Source: Paroceanicella profunda (GTDB lineage Bacteria > Pseudomonadota > Alphaproteobacteria > Rhodobacterales > Rhodobacteraceae). From it: 64,000 nucleotides of DNA. Location: NCBI RefSeq assembly GCF_005887635.2, contig NZ_CP040818.1, positions 2,510,501 to 2,574,500 on the forward strand, read 5' to 3'. Position numbers and translations under genes: made by a program. Below are positions 23,441 through 33,058 of this stretch, piece after piece. The notes under the pieces were generated by a model. That model was given only the letters and a program-made list of their open reading frames with translations. It searched no databases and was not told where the DNA came from. The number at the start of each line of letters is the position of its first letter. Position 1 is the stretch's first letter.

Positions 23441-25315
23441 CTATTCGGCGGCCGCCTCCGCGCTCTCCAGCCCGATGAACCCGCCCGATTGCCGGGCCCA
23501 GTAGCCGGCGTAGAGCCCGCCCTGCGCCAGCAGTTCGGCATGGCTGCCCTGTTCGGCGATGCGCCCGTCCTCCATCACCACGATGCGGTCCATGTGGGCG
23601 ATGGTCGAGAGCCGGTGGGCGATGGCGATGACGGTGCGCCCCTCCATCAGCCCTTCGAGCGCCCTCTGCACGGAGGCTTCCGTCTCGGAATCGAGCGCGG
23701 AGGTGGCCTCGTCCAGCACCAGCACCGGGGCATCCTTCAGGATGGCGCGGGCGAGCGCGATGCGCTGGCGCTGGCCGCCGGAAAGCTTCACCCCGCGTTC
23801 GCCGAGGAAGGCGTCGTAGCCGGCCCGGCCGGAGGGGTCGCGCAGGTCGTGGATGAAATGGTCCGCGTCCGCGAGGCCGGCGGCGCGGCGCGCGGCCTCG
23901 GGCCCGGCATCCGGGTCTCCGTAGAGGATGTTGTCGAGGGCGGAGCGGTTGAACATCGACGTGTCCTGCCGGACCATGGCGATCTGCCGGCGCAGCCCGT
24001 CCTGGGTGAGGGCGGCGATGTCCTGCCCGTCCAGCGTGATGCGGCCGTGCTCGATCTCGTAGAGCCGCAGCATGAGGGCGAGCGCGGTGGACTTCCCGGC
24101 GCCGGAGCGGCCCACGAGGGCCACCTTCTCGCCCGGGGCGATGGCGAGGGAGAAATCCTCCAGCCCGCCGCCGCCCTCGGAGCTGCCGCGCCCGTAGCGG
24201 AAGGTGACATGCTCGAAGGCGATGGCGCCGCGCACGCGGCCCGGGTCCGTGGCGCCGGGGCGGTCGGTGATGGTGTGGGCGGGGGCGAGGGTGCGGATGC
24301 CGTCCTCGATCTCGCCGATGTTGGAGAAGATCTCCATCGCGGTGAAGGAGATCCAGCCGGACATCTGCGCCAGCCGGGTGGAAATCATCCCGGCCACGGC
24401 GATGTCGCCCGCCGTGGCGGCCCCCTGCGCCCAGAGCCACAGCACCGCGCCCACCAGCATCACCGGCAGCAGCCCGGCGAGGAACATCAGCAACAGGCGG
24501 AAGGCGCCGGCCAGCCGGCCGAAGGCGAGGGCGGTGCGGCGGAAGGCGTGCACCGCCCGTGTCGCGGCCTCCTCCTCACGGGTGGAATGGGCGAAGAGCT
24601 TCACCGTGGCCATGTTGGACAGCGTGTCGACCACCTGGCCGCTGAGCGCGGCGCGGGCGGCGGCGCGGGCCTTCGCGCGCGTGCGGATGCGCGGCAGGAA
24701 CCAGCGGATCAGCATGGCATAGGCCAGCACCCAGGCCAGCAGCACCGCGGCGAGGGCCCAGCCGATGCCGCCCATCATCGCCACGGCGCCCACCACGCTG
24801 GCGAGCCCGAAGATGAGCGCGTTGCAGGTCTCGTTCACCACGGAGGTGGCGGCGTTCGCCGTCTGCATCTGCTTCTGGGCGAGGCGGCCGGCGAAGTCAT
24901 TGTCGAAGAAGGTGAGCGCCTGGCCCAGCGTGTGGCGGTGGAGCCGGATGAGCACCATCGGCAGCAGCCCGGGCGCGATGGCGAGCGAGCTGAACAGCGC
25001 GCCGAGCGAGACCAGCGCCGGGCGCAGCAGGGCGAAGAACAGCCCCGCCCCGATCACCAGCCACAGGTGCTCGCGGAAGAACACCTCCGGCCCCGCGGCG
25101 GAGGCCCGGTCGATCACCGCCCCGATGACGAAGGCCGCGGCCACCTCCGCCACCCCGGTGAGCAGGGAAACGAAGGCCGCCATGCCGATCACCGGCAGGG
25201 AGCCCTGCAGCGCCCAGAGCGCGAAGGCGCCGAACCCGCCGGGGGGCGGGCCGTCCACCGGGCGCAGCGGGTCGATCAGGGTTTCGAAATAGCTGAAGAA
25301 CTTCACGGTCGGCAC
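23441..25315 (-). CDS. ABC exporter (fused permease-ATPase), copy 1 of a tandem pair
   Basis: This 624-aa half-transporter has an N-terminal region with six hydrophobic segments (ABC type-1 membrane domain) and a C-terminal ATPase with Walker A GRSGAGKST, signature LSGGQRQRIALARAI and Walker B VLVLDEATSALD. The neighbouring upstream gene is a paralogue of nearly equal length with an almost identical C-terminal tail (GGLYAG-WARQSGGFIGL). Such pairs usually form heterodimers exporting lipids, peptides or drugs; the substrate is not known. Both ATPase sites look intact. Confidence 0.9.
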   Translation of the reverse strand: MPTVKFFSYFETLIDPLRPVDGPPPGGFGAFALWALQGSLPVIGMAAFVSLLTGVAEVAAAFVIGAVIDRASAAGPEVFFREHLWLVIGAGLFFALLRPALVSLGALFSSLAIAPGLLPMVLIRLHRHTLGQALTFFDNDFAGRLAQKQMQTANAATSVVNETCNALIFGLASVVGAVAMMGGIGWALAAVLLAWVLAYAMLIRWFLPRIRTRAKARAAARAALSGQVVDTLSNMATVKLFAHSTREEEAATRAVHAFRRTALAFGRLAGAFRLLLMFLAGLLPVMLVGAVLWLWAQGAATAGDIAVAGMISTRLAQMSGWISFTAMEIFSNIGEIEDGIRTLAPAHTITDRPGATDPGRVRGAIAFEHVTFRYGRGSSEGGGGLEDFSLAIAPGEKVALVGRSGAGKSTALALMLRLYEIEHGRITLDGQDIAALTQDGLRRQIAMVRQDTSMFNRSALDNILYGDPDAGPEAARRAAGLADADHFIHDLRDPSGRAGYDAFLGERGVKLSGGQRQRIALARAILKDAPVLVLDEATSALDSETEASVQRALEGLMEGRTVIAIAHRLSTIAHMDRIVVMEDGRIAEQGSHAELLAQGGLYAGYWARQSGGFIGLESAEAAAE

Positions 25316-25447
25316 TCTCCGGGGCGGCCCCCGGCATGTCCGGCCTGCCCGCCAGGGCCGTCCGGCCGGGAGCTGGCCCCGGTGCGGGCGGCGGTATGAA
25401 ACGGGGGCCGTCCGCCCCGGCGGGGGGCGGGCGGCCCGGAGGCGTGG

Positions 25448-27304
25448 TCACTCGGCGGCGTCGACGCCCTCGGCCGGGTCCAGCCCGATGAAGCCGCCGG
25501 ACTGGCGCGCCCAGAAGCCGGCGTAGAGCCCGCCGCGGGCGAGCAGCTCGGCATGGCTGCCCTGTTCGGCGATGTGGCCGCCATCCATCACCACGATGCG
25601 GTCCATCTGGGCGATGGTGGACAGGCGGTGGGCGATGGCGATCACCGTCTTGCCCTGCATCACGCGGTAGAGCGTGTCCTGGATCGCGGCCTCGACCTCG
25701 GAATCGAGCGCCGAGGTGGCCTCGTCGAGCACGAGCACCGGAGCATCCTTCAGGATCACGCGCGCCAATGCAATCCTCTGGCGCTGGCCGCCGGAGAGCT
25801 TCACCCCGCGTTCGCCCACCTGCACGTCGTAGCCGCTGCGCCCCTGCCGGTCCCGCAGGGTGGTGATGAAGCCATGCGCCTCCGCCCGCTTCGCCGCGGC
25901 GATCACCTCCTCCATGGAGGCGCCGGGCCGGCCGTAGAGGATGTTCTCGCGCACGGAGCGGTGCAGGAGCGAGCTGTCCTGCGTCACCATGCCGATGCGG
26001 CGGCGCAGGCTGTCCTGGGTCACCCCGTCGATGGCCTGGCCGTCGATCTCGATGCGCCCGCCCTCCACGTCATGGAAGCGCATGAGCAGGTTCACCAGGG
26101 TGGACTTGCCGGCGCCGGAGCGGCCGACCAGCCCGATCTTCTCGCCGGGCGCGATGGTGAGCGACACCCGGTCCAGCCCGCCGCGGGCCTTGCCGTAATG
26201 GTGGCTCACCGCGTCGAAGCGGATCTCGCCGCGCGGAACGGCCAGCTCCGGCGCGCCCGGAGCGTCGACCACGCCATGGGGCTGCTTCAGGCTGTCGAGC
26301 GATTCGCGGATCACCCCGGCATGTTCGAACAGCCGGATGGTCACCCACATGATCCAGCCGGTCATGCCGTTCAGGCGCAGGGTGAGGGCGGAGGCGGCGG
26401 CCACGTCCCCCACCGTCACCGTTCCGGCATGCCACAGCCAGATGCCCGGCCCCACCACGCCCACGATGAGCAGGCCGTTCAGCAGCTGCAGCCCCAGCGA
26501 CATGGTGGTCATCAGCCGCATGAAGCGCAGGAAGCGCAGCCGCAGGCGCTTCATGGCGGAGAGGGCATAGGCCTCCTCCCGCGCGCCATGGGCGAAGAGC
26601 TTCACCGTGTCCATGTTGGTATAGGCATCGACCACCCGGCCGGTGACGGCCGAGCGCCCGCGGCTGAGCCGCTCCGAGGCCTCGCCCACCCGGGGCGCCA
26701 CCCGGCGCACGAAACCGATGTAGAGCACCACCCAGACCGCGAGCGGCAGGGCGAGGCGCCAGTCGATCCCGCTGAGGATCATCAGCGCGCCCAGCACGTA
26801 GGCCGTGGCATACCAGATGCCCTCCATCGCCATGAAGGAGGCATCCTCCACCGCCGGGCCGATCTGCATCACCCGGTTCGCGAGGCGCCCGGCGAAATCG
26901 TTCTGGAAGAAGCTCACCGACTGGCCGAGCAGGTGCTTGTGCGCCCGCCAGCGGGCCTCCGCCTGCAGGTTTCCCGCCAGCGTCTGGTTCAGCAGCGCCA
27001 TGTTCAGCGTGTGCAGGATCGGGCGCAGGAACAGGATGAACAGCGTTGCGACCAGCACCTCCAGCCCGTGCAGGGACCAGAAGGCGTCGGGGCCCGCATC
27101 GGTCATCAGGTCGAAGATCCGGCCGGAATAGAAGATCAGCCCCGTCTCCATGAAGGCGACGACCAGCCCGGTGCAGGCCATCACGATCAGCAGCTTGCGG
27201 TAGCCGCGCAGGTGCGACCACAGGAACGGCCAGAGCCGCCCCGGAGGCGTGCGCTCGGGGAAGGGGGCAAAGGGATCGACCAGGTTTTCAAAGAACCGGA
27301 ACAT
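25448..27304 (-). CDS. ABC exporter (fused permease-ATPase), copy 2 of a tandem pair
   Basis: This 618-aa paralogue of the downstream gene has the same architecture: six membrane segments, Walker A GRSGAGKST, signature LSGGQRQRIALARVI and Walker B VLVLDEATSALD. It is transcribed first, with a 132-bp gap before its partner. The N-terminus (FRFFENLVDPFAPFP) corresponds to FSYFETLIDPLRPVD in copy 1, so the pair arose by duplication. The 390-bp region upstream (27305-27694) is shared with divergent hemF and contains a 14-bp repeat (GCGGAAAGCGCCTG at 27356 and 27481) but no other recognised feature. Confidence 0.9.
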   Translation of the reverse strand: MFRFFENLVDPFAPFPERTPPGRLWPFLWSHLRGYRKLLIVMACTGLVVAFMETGLIFYSGRIFDLMTDAGPDAFWSLHGLEVLVATLFILFLRPILHTLNMALLNQTLAGNLQAEARWRAHKHLLGQSVSFFQNDFAGRLANRVMQIGPAVEDASFMAMEGIWYATAYVLGALMILSGIDWRLALPLAVWVVLYIGFVRRVAPRVGEASERLSRGRSAVTGRVVDAYTNMDTVKLFAHGAREEAYALSAMKRLRLRFLRFMRLMTTMSLGLQLLNGLLIVGVVGPGIWLWHAGTVTVGDVAAASALTLRLNGMTGWIMWVTIRLFEHAGVIRESLDSLKQPHGVVDAPGAPELAVPRGEIRFDAVSHHYGKARGGLDRVSLTIAPGEKIGLVGRSGAGKSTLVNLLMRFHDVEGGRIEIDGQAIDGVTQDSLRRRIGMVTQDSSLLHRSVRENILYGRPGASMEEVIAAAKRAEAHGFITTLRDRQGRSGYDVQVGERGVKLSGGQRQRIALARVILKDAPVLVLDEATSALDSEVEAAIQDTLYRVMQGKTVIAIAHRLSTIAQMDRIVVMDGGHIAEQGSHAELLARGGLYAGFWARQSGGFIGLDPAEGVDAAE

Positions 27305-27694
27305 GACAGGGCCTCAGGTATGGATGCGTATCCCGGGGCGGACGGCAGGACATGGGCGGAAAGCGCCTGCGGGCCGGGTGCGGGAAGAGAAAGACGGGAG
27401 ATGCCTGGAAGCGGGCCCGGTGCGCGGCGCGCTATGCGGGCAGCAGGCCACCGGGGGCGACAGACGTGACGGGCCGCGGCGCGGAAAGCGCCTGGCGGGC
27501 GGTCATCGATATGTCGGTGCGATCCGTGGCTGCATGAATGGCCTCCCTGGCAGGCGGTCAGGGCCCTTTCGTTGCCTGATTCGGCCTCGGCTGTCCAGCA
27601 TTTTGTCGACAGTTTGGCCCCCGCTGCCGGGCCCGGGCAAGTTCCGCTGGTGTCGGGCGGCGTATCGGGCATAACGGCGGCAGACGAGGAGAGG

Positions 27695-28588
27695 ATGATG
27701 ACCGACGATTTCACCGAGCGGAAATCCCGCGCCGCAGGCTGGTTCCGGAGCCTGCGTGACGACATCACCGCAGCCTTCGAACGCCTGGAGGACGCGCAGG
27801 ACAGCGGCCCGCACGCGGGGCTGGAGCCCGGGCGCTTCGTGCTGCGCGAGACCCGGCGCGACAGCCCCGACGGTTCGGACGCCGGCGGCGGCGTGATGGC
27901 GGTGATGCGCGAGGGCCGGCTGTTCGAGAAGGTGGGCGTGAACATCTCCACCGTGCACGGCACGCTGGGCGAGGCGGCGCAGCGCAGCCTCTCGGCCCGC
28001 GGGGTGCCGGGGCTGGAGGAGGACCCGCGCTTCTGGGCCTCCGGCATCAGCCTGGTGGCGCACATGCGCTCGCCGCGCTGCCCGGCGGTGCACATGAACA
28101 CCAGGATGTTCTGGACACCGGGGGCCTGGTGGTTCGGCGGCGGCTCCGACCTCAACCCGATGGTGGAGGTGCCGGAAGACACGGCTTTCTTCCATGACCG
28201 GCTGCGCGAGGCTTGCGAGGCGCATGACGCGGGCTATTACCCGCGCTTCAAGGCCTGGGCGGACGAATATTTCATGATCCGCCACTGGAAGGAGCCGCGC
28301 GGCGTGGGCGGGATCTTCTACGACGACCTGTGCACGGGGGACTGGGAGGCGGATTTCGCCTTCACCCAGGCCGTGGGCCGGGCCTTCCTCGCCGCCTTCC
28401 TGCCGCTCACCGAAAAGCACATGCACGAGGCCTGGACCGAGGCGGAGCGCGAGTGGCAGCTCATCCGCCGCGGGCGCTATGCCGAGTTCAACCTCGTCTA
28501 TGACCGGGGTACGAAATTCGGGCTGGAGACCGGGCACAACCCCGAGGCGGTGCTGATGTCGCTGCCGCCGGTGGCGAAATGGCCGTGA
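27695..28588 (+). CDS. hemF: Oxygen-dependent coproporphyrinogen-III oxidase
   Basis: This 297-aa enzyme oxidatively decarboxylates coproporphyrinogen III to protoporphyrinogen IX in haem and bacteriochlorophyll synthesis, using O2. Diagnostic motifs are VGVNISTVHG, PRCPAVHMNTR, GGGSDLNP and RGVGGIFYDDL, in family order and spacing, with the C-terminal EFNLVYDRGTKFGLETG. The ATG at 27695 (followed by a second ATG) is preceded by GAGGAGAGG. No FNR-type TTGAT-N4-ATCAA box was found upstream. Confidence 0.96.
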   Translation: MMTDDFTERKSRAAGWFRSLRDDITAAFERLEDAQDSGPHAGLEPGRFVLRETRRDSPDGSDAGGGVMAVMREGRLFEKVGVNISTVHGTLGEAAQRSLSARGVPGLEEDPRFWASGISLVAHMRSPRCPAVHMNTRMFWTPGAWWFGGGSDLNPMVEVPEDTAFFHDRLREACEAHDAGYYPRFKAWADEYFMIRHWKEPRGVGGIFYDDLCTGDWEADFAFTQAVGRAFLAAFLPLTEKHMHEAWTEAEREWQLIRRGRYAEFNLVYDRGTKFGLETGHNPEAVLMSLPPVAKWP

Positions 28589-28678
28589 GGCGCCGCGGGC
28601 CCGTTGGCATGCGGAGCGCTGGCGCGCATGCCTCCTGAGCTCCGGCTGGCGCCTGCGCGCGCGGGCGCCCGTGGCCGG

Positions 28679-28963
28679 TCAGAGGCTCTCCATCTTCTCG
28701 GCGAGGCGGATGTCCAGTTCGGTGAGCCCGTCCGCGTCATGGGTGGAGAGGGTGACCTCGACGCTCTTGTAGACGTTGGTCCACTCCGGGTGGTGGTTGA
28801 GCTTCTCCGCCCAGAGCGCCACCCGGGTCATCCAGCCGAAGGCCTGGACGAAATTGCTGAACTCGAAGGTCTTGGTGATGGCGTCGCGGCCGTCCACCTC
28901 CGCCCAGCCCTTCTCGATCAGCGGGGCGAGGGCGGTCTCGCGGTTGGTGAGTTTCTCAGGCAT
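28679..28963 (-). CDS. phhB: 4a-hydroxytetrahydrobiopterin dehydratase
   Basis: This 94-aa protein has the conserved pterin-4a-carbinolamine dehydratase pattern: [31 protein letters not shown] and [13 protein letters not shown], carrying the histidines of the active site. It dehydrates 4a-hydroxytetrahydropterin to allow recycling of the pterin cofactor of aromatic amino acid hydroxylases. No phhA is in the window. It overlaps the upstream COG3146 gene by 8 bp. Confidence 0.93.
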   Translation of the reverse strand: MPEKLTNRETALAPLIEKGWAEVDGRDAITKTFEFSNFVQAFGWMTRVALWAEKLNHHPEWTNVYKSVEVTLSTHDADGLTELDIRLAEKMESL

Positions 28964-30143
28964 CGCCCTGTCCTTTCCGGAACGGTCCGTAATCCGTGAG
29001 CACCTCGATCTCGTGGTCGACCGCGTCACGCTCCGCCTCGAGATACTGCGCGACGGCCTTGCGGAACGAGGGGTTCGAGATCCAGTGCAGGGAGTGGGTA
29101 GCCACGGGCAGATAGCCGCGGGCCAGCTTGTGATCGCCCTGCGCGCCGGCTTCCACCCGGGTGAGCCCGTGTTCGATGGCATAGTCGATGGCGCGGTAGT
29201 AGCAGAGCTCGAAATGCAGGCAGGGGATCTCCTCCGAGCAGCCCCAGTAGCGGCCGTAGAGCGTGTTGCGGCCCAGGAAGTTCAGCGCCCCCGCAACCGG
29301 CTCGCCGTCGCAGCTGGCGAGGAACAGCAGCGTGTCGTCGCGCAGGTGCTCCTGCACCTGGGTGAAGAAGCTGCGGGTGAGGTAGGGCCGGCCCCATTTG
29401 CGGTTCCCGGTGTCCTGGTAGAAGGTCCAGAACGCGTCCCAGTGGTGCGGCTGCAGCGCGTCGCCGGTGAGCAGTTCCACTGTGCCGCCGAACTGCGCGG
29501 CGGTGGCGCGTTCCTTGCGGATCTGCTTGCGCTTGCGCGAGGAGAGCTCGGCAAGGAAGGCGGAGAAATCGGCATAGGCGCGATTGTCCCAATGGTATTG
29601 CTGGGAGGTGCGCGCCAGCAGGCCCTGCGCTTCGCCGGGGGCGATCTCCTCCTCGGTGCAGAAGGTGATGTGCAGCGAGGACAAGCCGTTGGAATCGCAC
29701 AGCTGCGTGGCGCCCTGCAGCAGGGCGGAGCGCGCGATGGCCTCCGTCGGCCCGGGCAGGGTGAGCAGGCGCCGGCCGGTGGCGGGGGTGAAGGGCACGG
29801 CGGATTGCAGCTTGGGGTAATAGTCTCCGCCGGCCTGCTCATAGGCATGGGCCCAGTTGTGGTCGAAGATGTATTCGCCCTGGCTGTGGCTCTTGGCATA
29901 GAGCGGCATCACCCCGATCACCCGGCCGCCGTGCCGGGCCACGAGATGGCGCGGCTGCCAGCCGGACCGGCGGCCGACCGAGCCGCTGTCCTCCAGCGCG
30001 CGCAGGAACCGGTGCGTGGTGAACGGGTCGACCGGGCGTCCGCCGGCCAGTGTCTCGGGGCAGGCGCAGGCGTCCCATTCCGCTGCCGGGATTTCCGACA
30101 GGCCGGTGAGCACCGTGACCTCGATATTCGTGGAGCCGTCCAT
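28956..30143 (-). CDS. COG3146/DUF482 acyltransferase-like protein (GNAT/FemAB fold)
   Basis: This 395-aa protein belongs to the COG3146 family, once called peptidogalycan biosynthesis proteins. Typical motifs are [14 protein letters not shown], the [27 protein letters not shown] stretch of the family, [11 protein letters not shown], and a C-terminal [17 protein letters not shown] with [14 protein letters not shown]. The fold resembles GNAT/FemAB acyltransferases. The biological substrate is not established. It lies between a GDPD gene (3 bp away) and phhB, so three to four genes may form one minus-strand unit. Confidence 0.85.
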   Translation of the reverse strand: MDGSTNIEVTVLTGLSEIPAAEWDACACPETLAGGRPVDPFTTHRFLRALEDSGSVGRRSGWQPRHLVARHGGRVIGVMPLYAKSHSQGEYIFDHNWAHAYEQAGGDYYPKLQSAVPFTPATGRRLLTLPGPTEAIARSALLQGATQLCDSNGLSSLHITFCTEEEIAPGEAQGLLARTSQQYHWDNRAYADFSAFLAELSSRKRKQIRKERATAAQFGGTVELLTGDALQPHHWDAFWTFYQDTGNRKWGRPYLTRSFFTQVQEHLRDDTLLFLASCDGEPVAGALNFLGRNTLYGRYWGCSEEIPCLHFELCYYRAIDYAIEHGLTRVEAGAQGDHKLARGYLPVATHSLHWISNPSFRKAVAQYLEAERDAVDHEIEVLTDYGPFRKGQGDA

Positions 30144-30146
30144 TCC

Positions 30147-30935
30147 CTATGACTTGGGTGCCGGGGCCGCGAGGTCAATGGCGGCGGAGTAGGATTCGAA
30201 GGTGATGTTTGCTGCAATGCGGCGCGCGGCGCGTTCCTCGGCGCGCGAGCGGATCGTCCAGCACAGGAGGGGCACCCGGCGGGCGGTGAGCCGGGCCACC
30301 GGGTCGGTCTCCAGGTCCGTGTGGTGATGGGAGATGAAGCAGGCGCCCACCCGGTCGAAATCCGCGATCTCGGTGAGGCTGTCGCAGCGCGCCTGGTCGG
30401 TGCCGGGCCAGTCCTCGGGGGTGAAGCGGCAGGTGGTGAGGCCGCGTGGCCGCCCGGGCGCGGCCCTGGCCAGCGCGGCGACCGCATGCGGGTTGAACGA
30501 CATCAGCGCCACGGGGCCCTGGTAGGCGCCGAGCAGCGCGGCGGCGCGGGCCTCCAGCGCCCCGGTCTGCGGGCCGAGGCAGCCGGTCTGGTCCTTGATC
30601 TCGACCAGCAGCGGCACCCGGCCGGCGACCTGCGACAGGATCTCGGCGAAGCGCGGAATGGTCTCGCCCCCGTCGGTGAGCGGGATGCGGGTGAGCTCGG
30701 CGGTGCTGCGCTGCGTCACAGGGCCGGTCTCGGGGGTGAGCCGGTCCAGCGTGTCGTCATGGAACACCATCGCCTCGCCGTCGGCGGAGAGCTGCAGGTC
30801 GATCTCGATGCCGTAGCCGGCGGCGATGGCGGCGGAGACGGCGGCGCGGGAATTCTCGATACGGTGCTTGCTGCGGTCATGGAGGGCGCGGTGGGCGATG
30901 GGGCGGGTCAGGAAACTGTCCGGCAGGTCGGCCAT
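30147..30935 (-). CDS. Glycerophosphodiester phosphodiesterase family protein
   Basis: This 262-aa TIM-barrel enzyme has the GDPD signature: IAHRALHD at the start, then ENS, GIEIDLQLSADG and VFHDDTLDRLT, which supply the catalytic His pair and the metal-binding Glu/Asp residues. It should hydrolyse glycerophosphodiesters to glycerol-3-phosphate and an alcohol. There is no signal peptide, so it is cytoplasmic, like UgpQ. The stop lies 3 bp before the COG3146 gene. Confidence 0.9.
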   Translation of the reverse strand: MADLPDSFLTRPIAHRALHDRSKHRIENSRAAVSAAIAAGYGIEIDLQLSADGEAMVFHDDTLDRLTPETGPVTQRSTAELTRIPLTDGGETIPRFAEILSQVAGRVPLLVEIKDQTGCLGPQTGALEARAAALLGAYQGPVALMSFNPHAVAALARAAPGRPRGLTTCRFTPEDWPGTDQARCDSLTEIADFDRVGACFISHHHTDLETDPVARLTARRVPLLCWTIRSRAEERAARRIAANITFESYSAAIDLAAPAPKS

Positions 30936-31076
30936 GCAGGGGGGCTCCGGAGGAGGGAAGGGGCCGGGAGCCGGCCGCGAGGGGCAGGCCTCCCGGTTCG
31001 GGGGTCTGGTGCCGGCAGGCGCCGGCGCCGGCGAGGGAGGGCGCGTCCTCCCCGATGTCCGGGGAGAATGACCCCC

Positions 31077-31538
31077 TCAGGTGATTCGGAACACCCCTTC
31101 CACCTCGACCGCCACGCCGAGCGGCAGCGAGACGCAGCCGACGGCGGCGCGGGCGTGGCGGCCGCGGTCTCCGAACACCTCGACCATCAGGTCGGAGGCG
31201 CCGTTGATCACCGCCGGGTGATCGGTGAAATCCGGGGCGGCGTTCACGAAACCGGTGAGCTTGACCACCTGGACGAGGCGCGAGAGGTCGCCGCCGCAGG
31301 CCGCGCGCAGCTGGGCGATGAGCGCGATGGCACAGGCGCGCGCCGCGGCCTTGCCACCGTCCACGTCGACGTCCTGGCCCAGGGTGCCGGTGATCAGGCC
31401 GGTATCGTCACGCGAGATCTGGCCGGAGATGTAGACCGTGCTGCCGGTGACCACGTAGGGCACGTAGTTGGCTGCGGGGGCGGGGGCGTCGGGCAGCGTG
31501 ATGCCGAGCTCGGCCAGCCGTGCTTCGAAAGTGCTCAT
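31077..31538 (-). CDS. RidA-family protein
   Basis: This 153-aa protein fits the longer RidA/YjgH-like subgroup (Rid2-7 types are about 150 aa). It has YISGQISRDDTG, the ARACAIALIAQLRAACGGDLSRL helix region and the C-terminal GRHARAAVGCVSLPLGVAVEVEG with the conserved Arg that binds the enamine/imine carboxylate. RidA proteins hydrolyse reactive enamines made by PLP enzymes. It is separated from hlyD by a strong hairpin. Confidence 0.9.
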   Translation of the reverse strand: MSTFEARLAELGITLPDAPAPAANYVPYVVTGSTVYISGQISRDDTGLITGTLGQDVDVDGGKAAARACAIALIAQLRAACGGDLSRLVQVVKLTGFVNAAPDFTDHPAVINGASDLMVEVFGDRGRHARAAVGCVSLPLGVAVEVEGVFRIT

Positions 31539-31573
31539 GTATCGGGTCCTTGTCCGTTCCGGGTCGCGACTGT

Positions 31574-31600
31574 CCGGCCCCGCCGGAGGGGCGGGGCCGG
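31574..31600 (-). terminator. GC hairpin after the type I secretion genes
   Basis: An 11-bp perfect stem (CCGGCCCCGCC / GGCGGGGCCGG) with a 5-nt loop lies 34 nt past the hlyD stop and just before ridA. No T-run follows on the minus strand, so termination would be Rho-dependent or partial. Confidence 0.5.
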
Positions 31601-31633
31601 GCGCGGGGGCGGGGCCCCCGGGCGCAGCGGAGC

Positions 31634-33058
31634 TTACTCCTCCCGGAAGGCCTTGTTGAAGTAGTCCATGACCGGCTTGGTGAAATAGCTCAGCGCGCTG
31701 CGCTCTCCGGTCTGGATATAGGCCTCCACGGGCATGCCGGGGATGAGCTCACGCCCGGTGAGCTTCTCGATCTCGCCATCGTCGGGGCGGATGCGGGCCT
31801 CGTAGTAGGAGATGCCGCGCTGATCGTCGGTGAAGGAATCGGCCGAGACCTGCTGGATGGTGCCGGTGATCTCCGGCGTCTCGCGCGAGTTGAAGGCGGA
31901 GAAGCGCAGGATGGCGGGCTGGCCGACATGGACTTCGTCGATATGGATCGTCTCGATGCGCGAGGAGATGACCAGGCCGCCGCCGGTGGGGATCACGTAC
32001 ATGATCGGGTCCGCGGCGCGAATCACCGAATGCAGCGCGTGCACCGTGTTGCCGTAGATGATCCCGGCGAGGGGCGCGCGCACGTCCAGCCGGGAGAGCC
32101 GCTCGGTGGAGGAGAGCCGGCGCTCGCGCAGCTCCACCTCGCGGTACTCGAGGTCGCGCATCTGGGTGATGGCATCCTCGCGCGCCTGGTCGTCGACGCT
32201 GAGCACCTCGATCTCGATTTCCGCGATGCGGCCCTTCGACTGGGCGATGGTGGTGATCAGTTCGCCGACCTCGCCTTTCAGCCGGGCTTCCTCGCGCTGG
32301 AGGGAGAGCACGCGGCTGGCCTGGGTGAGGCCCTTCTTCTGCAGGGTGATCTGGTCCTCCAGCTCCTCCTGGATCAGGGAGAGCTGGGTTTTCAGCGCGT
32401 CGAGCTGGGCCTCGCCGCCGGTCACCTGCTGGTCGGTCTGCAGCTTGCGCTCCTGCAGGGCGGCGATCTGCTTCAGCCGGGTGTCGCGGCGGGCCTCGAA
32501 CAGGGCCTGCTGGCCGGTCATCAGCTTGCGCACCTCGGGGCGGGTGGCGGCGAGTTCGACGAGCTCGTCGGGCCAGGTGATGGTGTCGGCCTGGTCGCGC
32601 TCCGCGGCAAGGCGCCCGGTGCGGGCCCAGATCTCGAAGAGCTGGCCCTCGACGATGTTGAGTTCCGAGCGCAGCAGCTTGTCGTCGAGCCGCAGCAGGA
32701 TCTGGCCTGCGTCGACCACGTCTCCGTCCCGCACGAGGATCTCGCCGACCACACCGCCGTCCGGGTGCTGGATGACCTGGCGCTCGGCTTCCACCTGCAG
32801 GGCGCCGGTGGCGATCACCGCGCCGGAGATCGAGGCCATCGCCCCCCAGACGCCGAAGCCGAACACCAGCACGAACAGGGCGGCGACGCCGATGGCAAGC
32901 GGGCGCGTGGCGCTCCATGTCCGGGAGGGGCGGGGCGGCGCCGGGCGCTTCGGCGCCCGGGGCGGCATCTTCTGCGCGCCGGGGCCGCCGGCGGGCGGCG
33001 CGGGTGGGGTGGCGCCGGGCCGGCGCGGGGCGGGGGAAATCGGGGTCGGGCCGCTCAT
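31634..33058 (-). CDS. Type I secretion membrane-fusion protein, HlyD family
   Basis: This 474-aa adaptor has a Pro-rich cytoplasmic N-terminus (about 45 aa), one membrane segment (about 50-72), a biotinyl-lipoyl-like half (GGVVGEILVRDGDVVDAGQILLRLD), a long alpha-helical hairpin, and a C-terminal barrel with RIETIHIDEVHVGQ and the HlyD signature region IPGMPVEAYIQTGERS. It would connect the ABC exporter to an outer-membrane TolC, which is not in the window. The start overlaps the ABC gene by four bases. No RTX substrate gene is nearby. Confidence 0.93.
   Translation of the reverse strand: MSGPTPISPAPRRPGATPPAPPAGGPGAQKMPPRAPKRPAPPRPSRTWSATRPLAIGVAALFVLVFGFGVWGAMASISGAVIATGALQVEAERQVIQHPDGGVVGEILVRDGDVVDAGQILLRLDDKLLRSELNIVEGQLFEIWARTGRLAAERDQADTITWPDELVELAATRPEVRKLMTGQQALFEARRDTRLKQIAALQERKLQTDQQVTGGEAQLDALKTQLSLIQEELEDQITLQKKGLTQASRVLSLQREEARLKGEVGELITTIAQSKGRIAEIEIEVLSVDDQAREDAITQMRDLEYREVELRERRLSSTERLSRLDVRAPLAGIIYGNTVHALHSVIRAADPIMYVIPTGGGLVISSRIETIHIDEVHVGQPAILRFSAFNSRETPEITGTIQQVSADSFTDDQRGISYYEARIRPDDGEIEKLTGRELIPGMPVEAYIQTGERSALSYFTKPVMDYFNKAFREE

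Noticed and set aside
23382..24440. Upstream extension of dinB to a 769-aa fusion
   Set aside because: The extension is the reverse-frame shadow of the ABC exporter. The DinB family start with its zinc-ribbon-like motif begins at 23381 after AAGGTGA.
27540..27694. FNR or PpsR box in front of hemF
   Set aside because: No TTGAT-N4-ATCAA is present. A TGT-N14-ACA match exists near 27592, but PpsR/CrtJ sites need N12.
29026..29700. Alternative minus-strand gene in the COG3146 region
   Set aside because: It lies in another frame of the same strand inside a gene with clear family motifs.
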